Below, piece by piece: positions 7,129-15,248 of a stretch of DNA of 33,087 nt; position 1 is the stretch's first letter; each line of letters starts with the position of its first letter. The stretch comes from JAVXAN01 sp036660495. GTDB lineage: Bacteria; Bacillota_I; Bacilli_A; RF39; UBA660. Below the pieces are notes generated by a model that saw only the letters and a list, made by a program, of their open reading frames with translations, was not told the DNA's origin and did no database searches. Location: contig JAVXAN010000005.1 of NCBI GenBank assembly GCA_036660495.1, forward strand, positions 1 through 33,087, given 5' to 3'. The translations under genes and the position numbers were made by a program.

Positions 7129-8061
7129 ATGTTAAAAAAAGAAGATTTAAAAAATTGCGTAATAATTTACAATCCAATTTCAACAGGGTTTAAGGAAAAT
7201 GATTTAAATTTAATTGCCAGTACTGTCAAAGGCAAAGGATATAACGTTGACTTTGCTAAAAGCATGTATTCAGGTCATGTTATTGATTTAATAAAACAAG
7301 CTGATGCTAAAAATACCTTAATAATTACCCTAGGCGGTGATGGAACAGTTGGGGAAGTTTATAAAGGGTTATCTCAAATAAAACAAAAAGGGATTTACTC
7401 TCACGTTCCTACTGGAACAACTAACGACATGGCTAAGAATTTTAACATAATTAACAAAGAACCAGATTTGGTTGTTAGAGACATTCTAGACGGTAATATA
7501 AAGCAATTTGATACTTACACCGTTAATGGCGTTCCGGCCGCATACTGCTCGGTTTTCGGCTACTGTGCTCATGTTCCTTACATTACAACTCCTGCTTTAA
7601 AAAAATGTTTTGGGCATGGAGGATATGTTATAGCCGCTATGAAGGATTTTTTAAAAGGACCTGAGCAATATAATATAACTTATTCTGATACAACTACCAC
7701 TGGTAATGATGATTTTATTTTAGGCGCAGTATCAAACAGCTTAGGTTTTGCAGGAATTAACCTTTATAAAAACGCGAAACTTGATGATGGTTTAATTGAA
7801 CTATTATTAGTAAAAAAAGTAAACATTAGTACTATTGCAAAGGTTTTTAAAGATTTTCTAAATAACCGCGTTGATTTAGAAAAGTTAAACGATATTATTG
7901 TAAGCAAACAAGCTTCAAAAATATCACTTACTTTTAATGATGAATTTCCTAATTATCCTTTTGATATTGATGGAGATAAAGCAAACGTTTTTCCCACTAA
8001 AGAAAATCCAACGGTTGACTTTATGGTTGGTAAAAAGATTAAAGTATTAATAAGAAAATAA
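7129..8061 (+). CDS. DagK-family lipid kinase (diacylglycerol kinase catalytic domain)
   Basis: Soluble lipid kinase of the DagK/YegS type, which phosphorylates diacylglycerol or a related lipid with ATP; in Firmicutes DgkB recycles diacylglycerol from lipoteichoic acid synthesis. The 310 aa contain GGDGT (69-73) and PTGTTND (94-100), the nucleotide-binding motifs, and a C-terminal beta domain. The ATG at 7129 has AGAGGT 4-9 nt upstream. It is one of only two plus-strand protein genes here, divergent from the exporter, with its own promoter and terminator. Exact substrate is not determinable. Confidence 0.9.
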   Translation: MLKKEDLKNCVIIYNPISTGFKENDLNLIASTVKGKGYNVDFAKSMYSGHVIDLIKQADAKNTLIITLGGDGTVGEVYKGLSQIKQKGIYSHVPTGTTNDMAKNFNIINKEPDLVVRDILDGNIKQFDTYTVNGVPAAYCSVFGYCAHVPYITTPALKKCFGHGGYVIAAMKDFLKGPEQYNITYSDTTTTGNDDFILGAVSNSLGFAGINLYKNAKLDDGLIELLLVKKVNISTIAKVFKDFLNNRVDLEKLNDIIVSKQASKISLTFNDEFPNYPFDIDGDKANVFPTKENPTVDFMVGKKIKVLIRK

Positions 8062-8062
8062 A

Positions 8063-8098
8063 AAAACCAGATTATTTTTAATCTAGTTTTTATTTTTA
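8063..8098 (+). terminator. Terminator of the lipid kinase gene
   Basis: AACcAGATTA pairs with TAATCTaGTT around TTTT (one mismatch), followed by TTTTATTTTTAT. It begins two bases after the kinase stop and faces the tRNA gene on the other strand. Confidence 0.75.
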
Positions 8099-8100
8099 TA

Positions 8101-8177
<77 letters not shown>

Positions 8178-8205
8178 TTAACTTGTTCTTTAAAGAACAA
8201 GTTAA
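8178..8205. repeat. 28-bp perfect palindrome between the tRNA promoter and tRNA-Arg
   Basis: TTAACTTGTTCTTT is followed directly by its exact reverse complement. It abuts the tRNA 5' end and reaches the -10 hexamer. It could act as the gerM terminator (though no T run follows on the minus strand) or as an operator. Confidence 0.7.
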
Positions 8206-8233
8206 TTATAACCTAAAAATACTAATTATTCAA
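8205..8233 (-). promoter_or_regulatory. Strong sigma-A promoter for tRNA-Arg
   Basis: Minus strand: TTGAAT (8228-8233), a 17-nt spacer, TATAAT (8205-8210). The -35 overlaps the last codons of gerM. Confidence 0.75.
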
Positions 8234-9182
8234 GATTTTTTATCACACTTTTAGTAATTTCTTTATCATTTATCATAAAAACAACTTCTTTCACATCATA
8301 ATTTTCTCTGACTGATAACGTTATTGTATATATTACCTCTTCTAATATTTTAGAAGTATTTATATCTTCAAATAAATACTCGTTAAAATTTAATTTTAAC
8401 GTATCATCTTTTACTTCGTAATTTAGTAATTTAGTATTATAATTTAAAAAACTCATTAAGTTTGTTTCATATATTGGTGATGAGGTTAATTGATCAATTA
8501 TTATCTTTATTTTTTCACGATTGTCATTACTAACCATAGTAAAAGGTACGTAGTAAAAGCCACTATTATTTTTATTTACATAATAAACGGTAACCTTTGA
8601 GGCATCTTTAGTATTATTAATATTATACGTTTTATTAATACCATAGGACCTTGTTAAAGGCTGTTTAATCATCTCTTTAGTATTTGGAAGCATTGTAAGC
8701 TTTTTACCATCTACGTTAATATAAACGTTTTTTACCGAAGAAATTGTAGTAAAGTTAAAGATAATCATTTCCATAGCTTTAACTTCATTTTCCTTGTTTA
8801 TCTCATAAAACTCTTTTGAAAAATCAATAGTTATGTTGCCATCTTTTATAGTTAACGTATTTATTATTAAGTCAGAGGGCAATAAAGCTTTAAATCCGTT
8901 TGGAACGTTATTTTCATACTTACCTTCAATTTTCATAAGCTCAATTAATTTTTTTGCGTACTCTTCATCATCGTTAGCTGTTAAATTCACCTTACACCTT
9001 CCAACGTACCCATCTTTATCAAGTAAAAACACTTCTTGTTTTTTAATACTAGCACTCGTCTTAATAGAAGTATTATCTTCTAACGTATATTCCTTATTAA
9101 CGGGAAAAACCAATAATAAAAATAACAAAACAAGCATTCCAGTAGTCCTAAAAATTTTATTATAAGCAAATTTTCTTAACAT
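8226..9182 (-). CDS. gerM: GerM-type sporulation/germination lipoprotein-like protein (two GERMN domains)
   Basis: GerM is an envelope protein of sporulating cells needed for normal sporulation and germination; in Bacillus it helps build the SpoIIIA-SpoIIQ channel. This 318-aa protein has an N-terminal membrane segment (about residues 12-28), then two GERMN-like repeats (about 70-165 and 200-310), each with an ITIDFSKEFYE or LKLNFNEYLFE strand motif. No lipobox Cys is evident at the N-terminus, unlike the Bacillus protein. The ATG at 9182 (GGAGG 6 nt upstream) is preferred over an upstream TTG. It follows gerE and its terminator. Its partner spoIIIAH is two genes away. Confidence 0.85.
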   Translation of the reverse strand: MLRKFAYNKIFRTTGMLVLLFLLLVFPVNKEYTLEDNTSIKTSASIKKQEVFLLDKDGYVGRCKVNLTANDDEEYAKKLIELMKIEGKYENNVPNGFKALLPSDLIINTLTIKDGNITIDFSKEFYEINKENEVKAMEMIIFNFTTISSVKNVYINVDGKKLTMLPNTKEMIKQPLTRSYGINKTYNINNTKDASKVTVYYVNKNNSGFYYVPFTMVSNDNREKIKIIIDQLTSSPIYETNLMSFLNYNTKLLNYEVKDDTLKLNFNEYLFEDINTSKILEEVIYTITLSVRENYDVKEVVFMINDKEITKSVIKNLE

Positions 9183-9204
9183 GACATCCTCCAATAAATA
9201 ATAT

Positions 9205-9232
9205 GAAAAAGTCGCATAAATATGCGACTTTT
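9205..9232 (-). terminator. Terminator overlapping the gerE stop codon
   Basis: AAAAGTCGCATA and TATGCGACTTTT form a perfect stem, followed on the minus strand by T residues. The stem includes part of the gerE stop codon (9231-9233). Confidence 0.85.
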
Positions 9233-9437
9233 ACAGCGTAATTTCGTTAAGTTTAATTAATTCAATTACCGCACAAGCTCTTCCTTTTACACCGAGTTTT
9301 TGCATTACATTAGAAATATGATTCCTAACGGTTTTCTCGCTAATTCCTAACTTTTCAGCTATTTCTTTTGTGGTTTTATTTGTTATTAAATAATTAAATA
9401 TTTCTTTTTCCCTTTTCGTTAATATTTCTTTTCCCAT
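9231..9437 (-). CDS. gerE: Late sporulation transcription regulator GerE
   Basis: LuxR-type helix-turn-helix protein that modulates sigma-K-dependent coat genes in the mother cell. The 68-aa product is almost entirely the DNA-binding domain. LTKREKEIF, TTKEIAEKLGISEKTVRNHISN and MQKLGVKGRA closely follow Bacillus GerE as I recall it. Adjacent ATGs at 9440 and 9437 are both possible; a GTGGGGG site precedes them. No receiver domain is attached. A sigma-K-type promoter sits upstream, as expected for gerE, and the gene is flanked by gerM and spoIIIAH. Confidence 0.93.
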   Translation of the reverse strand: MGKEILTKREKEIFNYLITNKTTKEIAEKLGISEKTVRNHISNVMQKLGVKGRACAVIELIKLNEITL

Positions 9438-9487
9438 CATTTCCCCCACTTTCTATAATAAGAGGTATTTTAATATTTTTCCTATAT

Positions 9488-9514
9488 TATTTTATGTTGG
9501 GAAAACAAAAAGGT
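9488..9514 (-). promoter_or_regulatory. Sigma-K-type promoter for gerE
   Basis: Minus strand: AC (9113-type element at 9513-9514), a 16-nt spacer, CATAAAATA (9488-9496). This fits the sigma-K consensus AC-N16-CATANNNTA, and Bacillus gerE is sigma-K dependent. The expected start site is about 43 nt before the gerE start codon. Confidence 0.55.
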
Positions 9515-9520
9515 ACTCAT

Positions 9521-10018
9521 TTACTTTTCAAATTTAACCGAAACATACATTTTAGAATCATATGACTCTTGAACAAGTCTCATTACACTGTTAGCAAGAA
9601 CATAATCATGATCTTTTTTTTCAATAGTAACACTAACTTTATTATTTTCTATTTTTATAAATGAATCTAACTTTAATTGTGATTTTACCTTTTTTTCTAA
9701 TTCTTCTTCTTTTGCTTTTGTTTTATCTATTGATTTAAGCTGCTCATAAGCATTGTTTTTTTCTTCAGTAGTTGAAGTTTTACTAGTTAATACTTCATTA
9801 TAGCTAGCAGCTGTTTCGGCTCTTTCCTCATCTGATTCAACTTGAAGTGAAGTTAAAACACTAGTTTCTGTTACGGCTACTTCTTCCTTCGTTTTTGCAG
9901 TTTTATCTTTAGGTCCAATTGTTGTTAGTAATTCACTAGGCATAGTTATATAATACACACTCAGCACTAATATTAAAGTAAATAAAGTCAAAAACCACAT
10001 CTTTTGTTTATTTATCAT
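9521..10018 (-). CDS. spoIIIAH: Stage III sporulation protein AH
   Basis: Mother-cell membrane protein whose external domain pairs with forespore SpoIIQ to form the inter-compartment channel. The 165 aa begin MINKQKMWFLTLFTLILVLS, a single N-terminal membrane anchor followed by YYITMPSE, typical of the family. Then come a charged coiled linker (about 50-115) and a YscJ/FliF-like alpha/beta domain at the C-terminus. The ATG at 10018 has AGGAGG. In most spore formers it is the last gene of an eight-gene spoIIIA operon; here it stands alone beside gerE. Confidence 0.9.
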   Translation of the reverse strand: MINKQKMWFLTLFTLILVLSVYYITMPSELLTTIGPKDKTAKTKEEVAVTETSVLTSLQVESDEERAETAASYNEVLTSKTSTTEEKNNAYEQLKSIDKTKAKEEELEKKVKSQLKLDSFIKIENNKVSVTIEKKDHDYVLANSVMRLVQESYDSKMYVSVKFEK

Positions 10019-10082
10019 AAATCCTCCTGCTCTTTCTAATTAACTATATGCACTTACTAAAAAACTTTTACAAAATTAATTT

Positions 10083-10111
10083 AAAAAAAAACAAGAATAT
10101 TAAAATTCTTG
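10083..10111 (-). terminator. Terminator after the second coiled-coil gene
   Basis: CAAGAAT (10105-10111 on the minus strand) pairs with ATTCTTG (10092-10098) around a six-base loop, followed by nine T. It overlaps the stop codon at 10100. Confidence 0.85.
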
Positions 10112-11398
10112 CTTTTCTACTTGCAATACTGCATTTGCAAAAGGCATTATTACGTTTAACTTGTCTTTTAATTCTTGTTCTTTTTTATTTAATTCTTGTT
10201 CTTTTTCATCCAAACCAGCCTCAAATCGATCAAGCTCTGCTTTTTTAGATTCAGCACTTGTAATTAAATCATTGACAAAAGCATCATCTTCTTTTAACTG
10301 ATTTTCATGAATATCAAAATTAGTTTGTCTTTCATCAATCGTTGATAACCTTTTTGATAACCTCATGATTATTTCTTCAACTAATTCTTTTTCATTTATA
10401 TCAGATAACAAAGTTTCTTTTTCCTCTTTTAACGTAATAGGAACAATTGGAGTATAACCATCATTATCCTTAACCTTTGGTTCAATGTTTAAAACTGGAG
10501 ATTTTGCTATTTTCAATATTTCTTCAACATCATATGCTGGTCTTATAATTTTTTCGGTTTCTGGTAAAACCTCCTCCAATTTTTCCTTTGGAGAATCTTC
10601 TTCAAAAGCAAAAGTCTTCAACTCAACGGTAGGTTCTACAATCATTGGAGATGCTTCTTCAATTTTAATTTCCTCGACTTCTGGTAAAAAAGGCTTTAAC
10701 TCTACTTCATTTTCTCTTATAACATTAAAATTAATGTTATCATTTAACTTTAGCATAGGTGTTTCTTCATCAAAATCAACCGCTGAATTTAAAGATGACC
10801 CAACCTCATTAACAAAATTATCTAAATATAACTTACTAATAACGTTTAAAGTAGCACTAATTGATTGATATAATTCTTTTTTATATAAAGAAAAATTATT
10901 AATCATTTGAGCACTATCCAAATTATTACTATTAGTTAATGCTTTAATAAAATCATTTATTTTCTCTTCAATTTCTTCATTAACACCATATTCATTAAAA
11001 AAATCAATTCTTTTTATTTTAACAATTTCTAAGTACTTGTTATTTAACAAATTATATAAATTATCAATAAAATTATCTTTTTCGTCACTTGTAGTTATCC
11101 TAGCATTTTCAATTTTATCATTTATTTTTTCAACAAATTGTTCATTAACTCCTTCAACACTTCTTAAGTCTTTTATAACATATGACTCAATAATTCTTAA
11201 AATCGGATTAGTTAGGTTTTCCTTAGCTAAAACCGTCGTATTTGAAAAATCCAACTTATAATTTGAAATAGTTACCAATTCACCTACTAAAGCTGTTGTT
11301 TTACTATCAATCGTGCTATTTAAATTTCTTAGTTCTTTACGATACTCATTATTATTTTCACATACTTTTTCAAGGACGTTTTTTAATAGCTTACTCAT
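10100..11398 (-). CDS. Unrecognised acidic coiled-coil protein (downstream partner)
   Basis: I do not recognise this 432-aa protein. No signal peptide or membrane segment is visible. Residues about 1-190 are predicted helical. About 195-330 is an acidic, proline-containing linker (for example KPFLPEVEEIKIEEASPM). About 335-425 is a coiled coil rich in E, K and Q, with repeats such as DEKEQELNKKEQELKDKL. The ATG at 11398 has GGAGG 8 nt upstream and overlaps the preceding gene by 8 nt. The neighbour has a similar layout, suggesting an interacting or paralogous pair. A structural or sporulation role is only a guess from the flanking genes. Confidence 0.8.
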   Translation of the reverse strand: MSKLLKNVLEKVCENNNEYRKELRNLNSTIDSKTTALVGELVTISNYKLDFSNTTVLAKENLTNPILRIIESYVIKDLRSVEGVNEQFVEKINDKIENARITTSDEKDNFIDNLYNLLNNKYLEIVKIKRIDFFNEYGVNEEIEEKINDFIKALTNSNNLDSAQMINNFSLYKKELYQSISATLNVISKLYLDNFVNEVGSSLNSAVDFDEETPMLKLNDNINFNVIRENEVELKPFLPEVEEIKIEEASPMIVEPTVELKTFAFEEDSPKEKLEEVLPETEKIIRPAYDVEEILKIAKSPVLNIEPKVKDNDGYTPIVPITLKEEKETLLSDINEKELVEEIIMRLSKRLSTIDERQTNFDIHENQLKEDDAFVNDLITSAESKKAELDRFEAGLDEKEQELNKKEQELKDKLNVIMPFANAVLQVEKQEF

Positions 11399-12437
11399 TA
11401 TTACTACCTCCTTCAACTTCAGACGTTTTAATGTTATTTAATCCGTTAATTAAAGGCTTCATGTTTAAGAAAATAACTTCTGCTTCTGACAATCTAGCAT
11501 TTAGAGATACTTCACGGTTGTTTAATTCTAACTGTCTTTGTGATAAAGCGTTTTCTCTTGAAATATTAACTTCAATGTTTTTATTAGCAGAAATTAGCCT
11601 TTGCTCAATTTCGTTCTTCCCATTTTCTTGAGTTTTTTCTTTCCTTATTAACTTTTCTTCTCTAGTATTAAGACTAAGTAACGTTTTATTAAACAACGTC
11701 ATATCATCATACTGATTAAACTTATTTATTTTTTCTTCGTTTTCTTGAATTTCAACATCATCGTTTTCAAAACTACTAACTGTAGAATAATCGTTAACGT
11801 TTTCCATAATTTTTTCCCCTTCTTCTTTTATATCTTCTTTTATTTCTTTTTTTAATTCTTCTTCTAATATTTTTAAATACTCATTATCTAAATTTTTAAT
11901 TATGTTTATTAATGATTTTTCAAGTTCTCCTTTAGCCTTATTAATTAGTAAGTTAACACTATCTGCTAAAAAGGAGTTTTCCTTTACTAGTGGAATTATA
12001 TTATCATCAGCATACCTATATAAATTATTAATTATCTCATCAATATTTAGATTTTCTGTCATATTTAACTGATTCGTATCCTTGTTTTTATTTAATTCAG
12101 TTAAATAATTATCCTGCAAATCATTAATTTTCATTTTTTTTAAAGCGTAATCTTCAATAAAAGTATCATTAGTTATTTGTAATGCTAAAGAATCAATAAA
12201 TAGTTTCCTTTTTATTTTCTTAATTATTGGCACCCCAACTAATTCATTTACTTCTTTTCTAATAACTTCTTCTGTTATATTAAAATTCAAACCATTTAAT
12301 AAACTTATAAGTTCTTCTGCAAAATGATAAATTTCAATGTTAACGTTACTAACCAAAGTATCAGAAATAACCATATCATTTAAAGTATTACACCTTAAAA
12401 GAACGTTGTTCTTTATTCTTTCAATTATCCCAAGCAT
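11391..12437 (-). CDS. Unrecognised coiled-coil protein (upstream partner)
   Basis: Product of 348 aa, not recognised. It is helical throughout, with no membrane segment. An N-terminal helical domain (about 1-200) is followed by an acidic segment (about 205-245). A long coiled coil (about 250-330) includes TREEKLIRKEKTQ and LSQRQLELNNREVSLNARL. The ATG at 12437 has AGGAGG 9 nt upstream; the frame is open to 12482. The C-terminal pattern (a heptad segment, then a hydrophobic FLNMKPLINGLNN stretch) parallels the downstream gene's ending (INVIMPFANAVLQ-like). The two genes overlap and form a two-gene operon. Confidence 0.8.
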   Translation of the reverse strand: MLGIIERIKNNVLLRCNTLNDMVISDTLVSNVNIEIYHFAEELISLLNGLNFNITEEVIRKEVNELVGVPIIKKIKRKLFIDSLALQITNDTFIEDYALKKMKINDLQDNYLTELNKNKDTNQLNMTENLNIDEIINNLYRYADDNIIPLVKENSFLADSVNLLINKAKGELEKSLINIIKNLDNEYLKILEEELKKEIKEDIKEEGEKIMENVNDYSTVSSFENDDVEIQENEEKINKFNQYDDMTLFNKTLLSLNTREEKLIRKEKTQENGKNEIEQRLISANKNIEVNISRENALSQRQLELNNREVSLNARLSEAEVIFLNMKPLINGLNNIKTSEVEGGSNNE

Positions 12438-12518
12438 CACACAAAGCCTCCTAATTTTTTCCCCTTTTAAAATATAAAGCATACATACTCTATATTATAA
12501 CTATCAATATTTTAACAT

Positions 12519-12557
12519 AAAAAAAGATAAATTTAAACATTAAATTCATCTTTTTTC
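12519..12557 (-). terminator. Terminator of the YfhO-family gene
   Basis: A long inverted repeat (AAAAAAGATgAATTTAA against TTAAATTtATCTTTTTT, one mismatch) works on either strand. It lies more than 100 nt beyond the annotated stop at 12668, but directly at the end of the in-frame extension that ends at 12533. Confidence 0.75.
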
Positions 12558-12667
12558 TTACATATCTGCTTATTCCTTTGTTTTACAAGCTTTTTTGACC
12601 ATATAATTATTATTAATAACATTGAAAATAAAGAAATAATTTTAGGAAATGATAAGCTTATGAGTGC
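12533..12667 (-). pseudogene. In-frame 3' extension of the YfhO-family gene beyond a TAA codon
   Basis: Immediately after the TAA at 12668-12670 the same frame stays open for 44 codons. It encodes a hydrophobic helix (SLFSMLLIIIIWSKKL) and a basic tail ending KKKDEFNV, then a stop at the terminator. YfhO-family proteins normally end with such a helix and cytoplasmic tail. This suggests a recent nonsense mutation or base error. Confidence 0.6.
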
Positions 12668-15178
12668 TTATAATAAAGAAATAATTAATCCGGTTTTCAT
12701 TCCTTTTGGATAATAAATGATTTTAACCTCATGATTTCCAGGTGGAACATCAAAAGCTAAGAAAGAATCAGCAATTTTATAAGTATTAACTAGTTGTTTA
12801 TCAATAAACACTTTCCATCCATCATCATACGTAATACTTGTAAATGCTAACTGATTTTTATTAGCAGTAATACTACCTTCAAACATATTATCTCGATATT
12901 TTTTTATGTTCATTTGACCCTTACTAAGGTAATCATAAAAACGGTTAAAAGCCAAATCATCAATACTATATGCATAAAATTTTAACTTAGCATTTGAATT
13001 TGAACCGGTGTTTATTCTAACTAAAAAACTTCCCTCTTCTAAAAGCCCCGTATCAAGAGTAAAGTATTCATCTGAAGTAATATCATATCTAACTCCATTT
13101 ACTTCAAAGCTTTTAACTTCAGAACCCCCAACGTATAAATAAACGTTACCTCTTTTTTCATTATATAATGTTAAGTCTATGTAATTACCATTATTATTTT
13201 CATCAAACCTATATTCATACTCTCCATTAGTTTTAGAAAAATATTCCTTACTAGTAAAACTAGCGTTTTTAGTCTCAATAACGCTTACATCTTTATATAT
13301 GTTATTTACCCCAGTTGATAAAAGGACAAAGTTGGATTGATTATAAAAAGGCATGTATGAAGATAAACTCCAAGCTTTTAAATTAGAATTCACCATGTAT
13401 ATAGGAGATAAACTATATTTATAATTTACTAAATTAGTGCTTTTTTCTTTATCAACAAAGGCATAATACGGATTTACTAAATATGAACCCAGAAGATATT
13501 TAACCGAAAACATAGTATTATAAACAGGTGTTTGATAATATTTATAATAATAACTATTAATATTATTACCAGAAAGTCCTAACATTCTTTGTGTTTTTGC
13601 CATGCTTTCATAAGCCATTGATGAAAACGCAGATATTCCTGGATAATCATACCAAGCACCGTCATTTAAAGTTAAATAATTAGTGTTTTCAATTCGGTAA
13701 AAACTGTTATCCTTTTCTTTAACCGTGCAAATAAGTTTATTAAACGGATCTTTTGTACTCATAAAGTTTTTAATATCATGATTAATTGACCAGTTGTTTT
13801 TTATACCCCATGTAACTTCTGACATTATAAAAATTATTAAAAAGCATTCAATAACACGCCTTGGAATAAATTTAAAATTACTAAATAAATACGTAATAAA
13901 ATAAAATATTACAAAAATTAAGCAAGTTAAACATTCGAGACTATCTAGATTAGCAAATTTAAACTTATATGCTAAAAAAATAAATAACGTTACTATTATA
14001 AAAGATGTATAAACCCCAAAGCGATTAGCTTTTTTTAAATTTACATACGAATAACTTGCAATGGTTATTAAGGTAAATACGTATAAAAATGAATAGCGAT
14101 ATGGCAAGTCATTTGGAACGTGAAAAGCGTGCCACATAAAATCAATTTGATTTATGCTAAAACTAGCTAAAAAGAATATAATAGCTAGAATTGCCATCAG
14201 TTTAAACTTAGTATTTACTTTCCGGTTGAAAAATAGTGATATTATTAAAACAAGTGTTAATAATCCACAATAAACGTTAGGCAGTGGTAACACATCACTT
14301 GCAAAAACCGTTCTTGAAACTCCAGAAAAATGATTAAAAACATAATCAATTAAGTTAAAATTAGACATAATAGAGGGGAAAGCATCAGTTGTTGCAGAAA
14401 TACTTTGTAATGAATAAAATAAAGGAATTAAGAAAACCGCTACTAAAGCTCCAGCTAAAAGGCTTGAGAAGAAAAAAATAGCAAACTTTTTTATAACGTT
14501 TTTAATTTTAAAGTTACTTGTATATAAAAAGTATGCCAGAAAATATATAACCGAAAAAGCACAAATCATGTAACCAATAAAATAATTAGCAAGAAGCATT
14601 AAAGCTAAAGAAAGTATGTATATTAAAGGTTTTTCTTCTTTTATTAATTTATGAATACCATACATAATAATTGGTAAAAAAACCATTCCATCTAACCACA
14701 TAATATTCCAATAATAAGCACAAAAATATCCTGAAAACGCGTATAAAAGTCCAAACATACATAAATATATACCATCTTTTTTCATAACTTTTTTTAAATA
14801 AAAAGCCATAGTAACAGACGAAGTTACTGCTTTAATAGCAATAATAATACTAAAAGCCATAACAACGTTTTCCTTTTTAAATAATAATAGTAATATGTTA
14901 AATGGACTAGATAAGTAATTTAAAAAATTTCGAAAAAAAGGAATTCCTCCACCAGTATTAAATGAAAACAAGAACGTTTCACCTGATTTTATACGATCAT
15001 ATAACTCGTTTAATAATGGGCCATACTGATGATAAAAGTCAACATCAAGCATTGAATTATTACCAAATGGAGCAATTTCTTTTAAAGTATATATTATAGA
15101 TATAACTACACTAGATAACAAAAAAGTAAGTAACAAGTACTTGTTTTTTTTAATAAACGTTTTTGCCTTATCTATCAT
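12668..15178 (-). CDS. YfhO-family multi-pass membrane protein (probable glycosyltransferase-type)
   Basis: Large membrane protein of 836 aa. Twelve or so hydrophobic helices occupy residues 1-470, followed by a long external domain. Family hallmarks are the N-terminal FHQYGPLLNELYDRIKSGE loop, the FNTGGGIPFFRNFLNYLSSP segment, and the C-terminal GWKVFIDK..VPPGNHEVKIIYYPKGMK pattern. YfhO of Bacillus is implicated in lipoteichoic acid glycosylation. The ATG at 15178 has GGTGATT. The protein stops just as its final membrane helix would begin (see the 12533-12667 entry), so it may be slightly truncated. Confidence 0.88.
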   Translation of the reverse strand: MIDKAKTFIKKNKYLLLTFLLSSVVISIIYTLKEIAPFGNNSMLDVDFYHQYGPLLNELYDRIKSGETFLFSFNTGGGIPFFRNFLNYLSSPFNILLLLFKKENVVMAFSIIIAIKAVTSSVTMAFYLKKVMKKDGIYLCMFGLLYAFSGYFCAYYWNIMWLDGMVFLPIIMYGIHKLIKEEKPLIYILSLALMLLANYFIGYMICAFSVIYFLAYFLYTSNFKIKNVIKKFAIFFFSSLLAGALVAVFLIPLFYSLQSISATTDAFPSIMSNFNLIDYVFNHFSGVSRTVFASDVLPLPNVYCGLLTLVLIISLFFNRKVNTKFKLMAILAIIFFLASFSINQIDFMWHAFHVPNDLPYRYSFLYVFTLITIASYSYVNLKKANRFGVYTSFIIVTLFIFLAYKFKFANLDSLECLTCLIFVIFYFITYLFSNFKFIPRRVIECFLIIFIMSEVTWGIKNNWSINHDIKNFMSTKDPFNKLICTVKEKDNSFYRIENTNYLTLNDGAWYDYPGISAFSSMAYESMAKTQRMLGLSGNNINSYYYKYYQTPVYNTMFSVKYLLGSYLVNPYYAFVDKEKSTNLVNYKYSLSPIYMVNSNLKAWSLSSYMPFYNQSNFVLLSTGVNNIYKDVSVIETKNASFTSKEYFSKTNGEYEYRFDENNNGNYIDLTLYNEKRGNVYLYVGGSEVKSFEVNGVRYDITSDEYFTLDTGLLEEGSFLVRINTGSNSNAKLKFYAYSIDDLAFNRFYDYLSKGQMNIKKYRDNMFEGSITANKNQLAFTSITYDDGWKVFIDKQLVNTYKIADSFLAFDVPPGNHEVKIIYYPKGMKTGLIISLL

Positions 15179-15204
15179 ATAATCACCAAAAACATTTTAA
15201 CATA

Positions 15205-15248
15205 AAAAAAAACGTAAAACAAGGCTTACTTTATTCTAAAACGTTTTT
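15205..15248 (-). terminator. Probable terminator after the DUF421 gene
   Basis: On the minus strand AAAAAACGTTTT pairs imperfectly with GTTTTACGTTTTTT across a ~22-nt loop containing further AT pairing, and ends in nine T. It overlaps the stop codon at 15231. Confidence 0.5.

Noticed and set aside
7129..8061. Lipid kinase as the immunity gene of the peptide locus
   Set aside because: It is divergent, has its own promoter and terminator, and is a normal DagK-family enzyme. Immunity proteins are usually small membrane proteins in the same operon.
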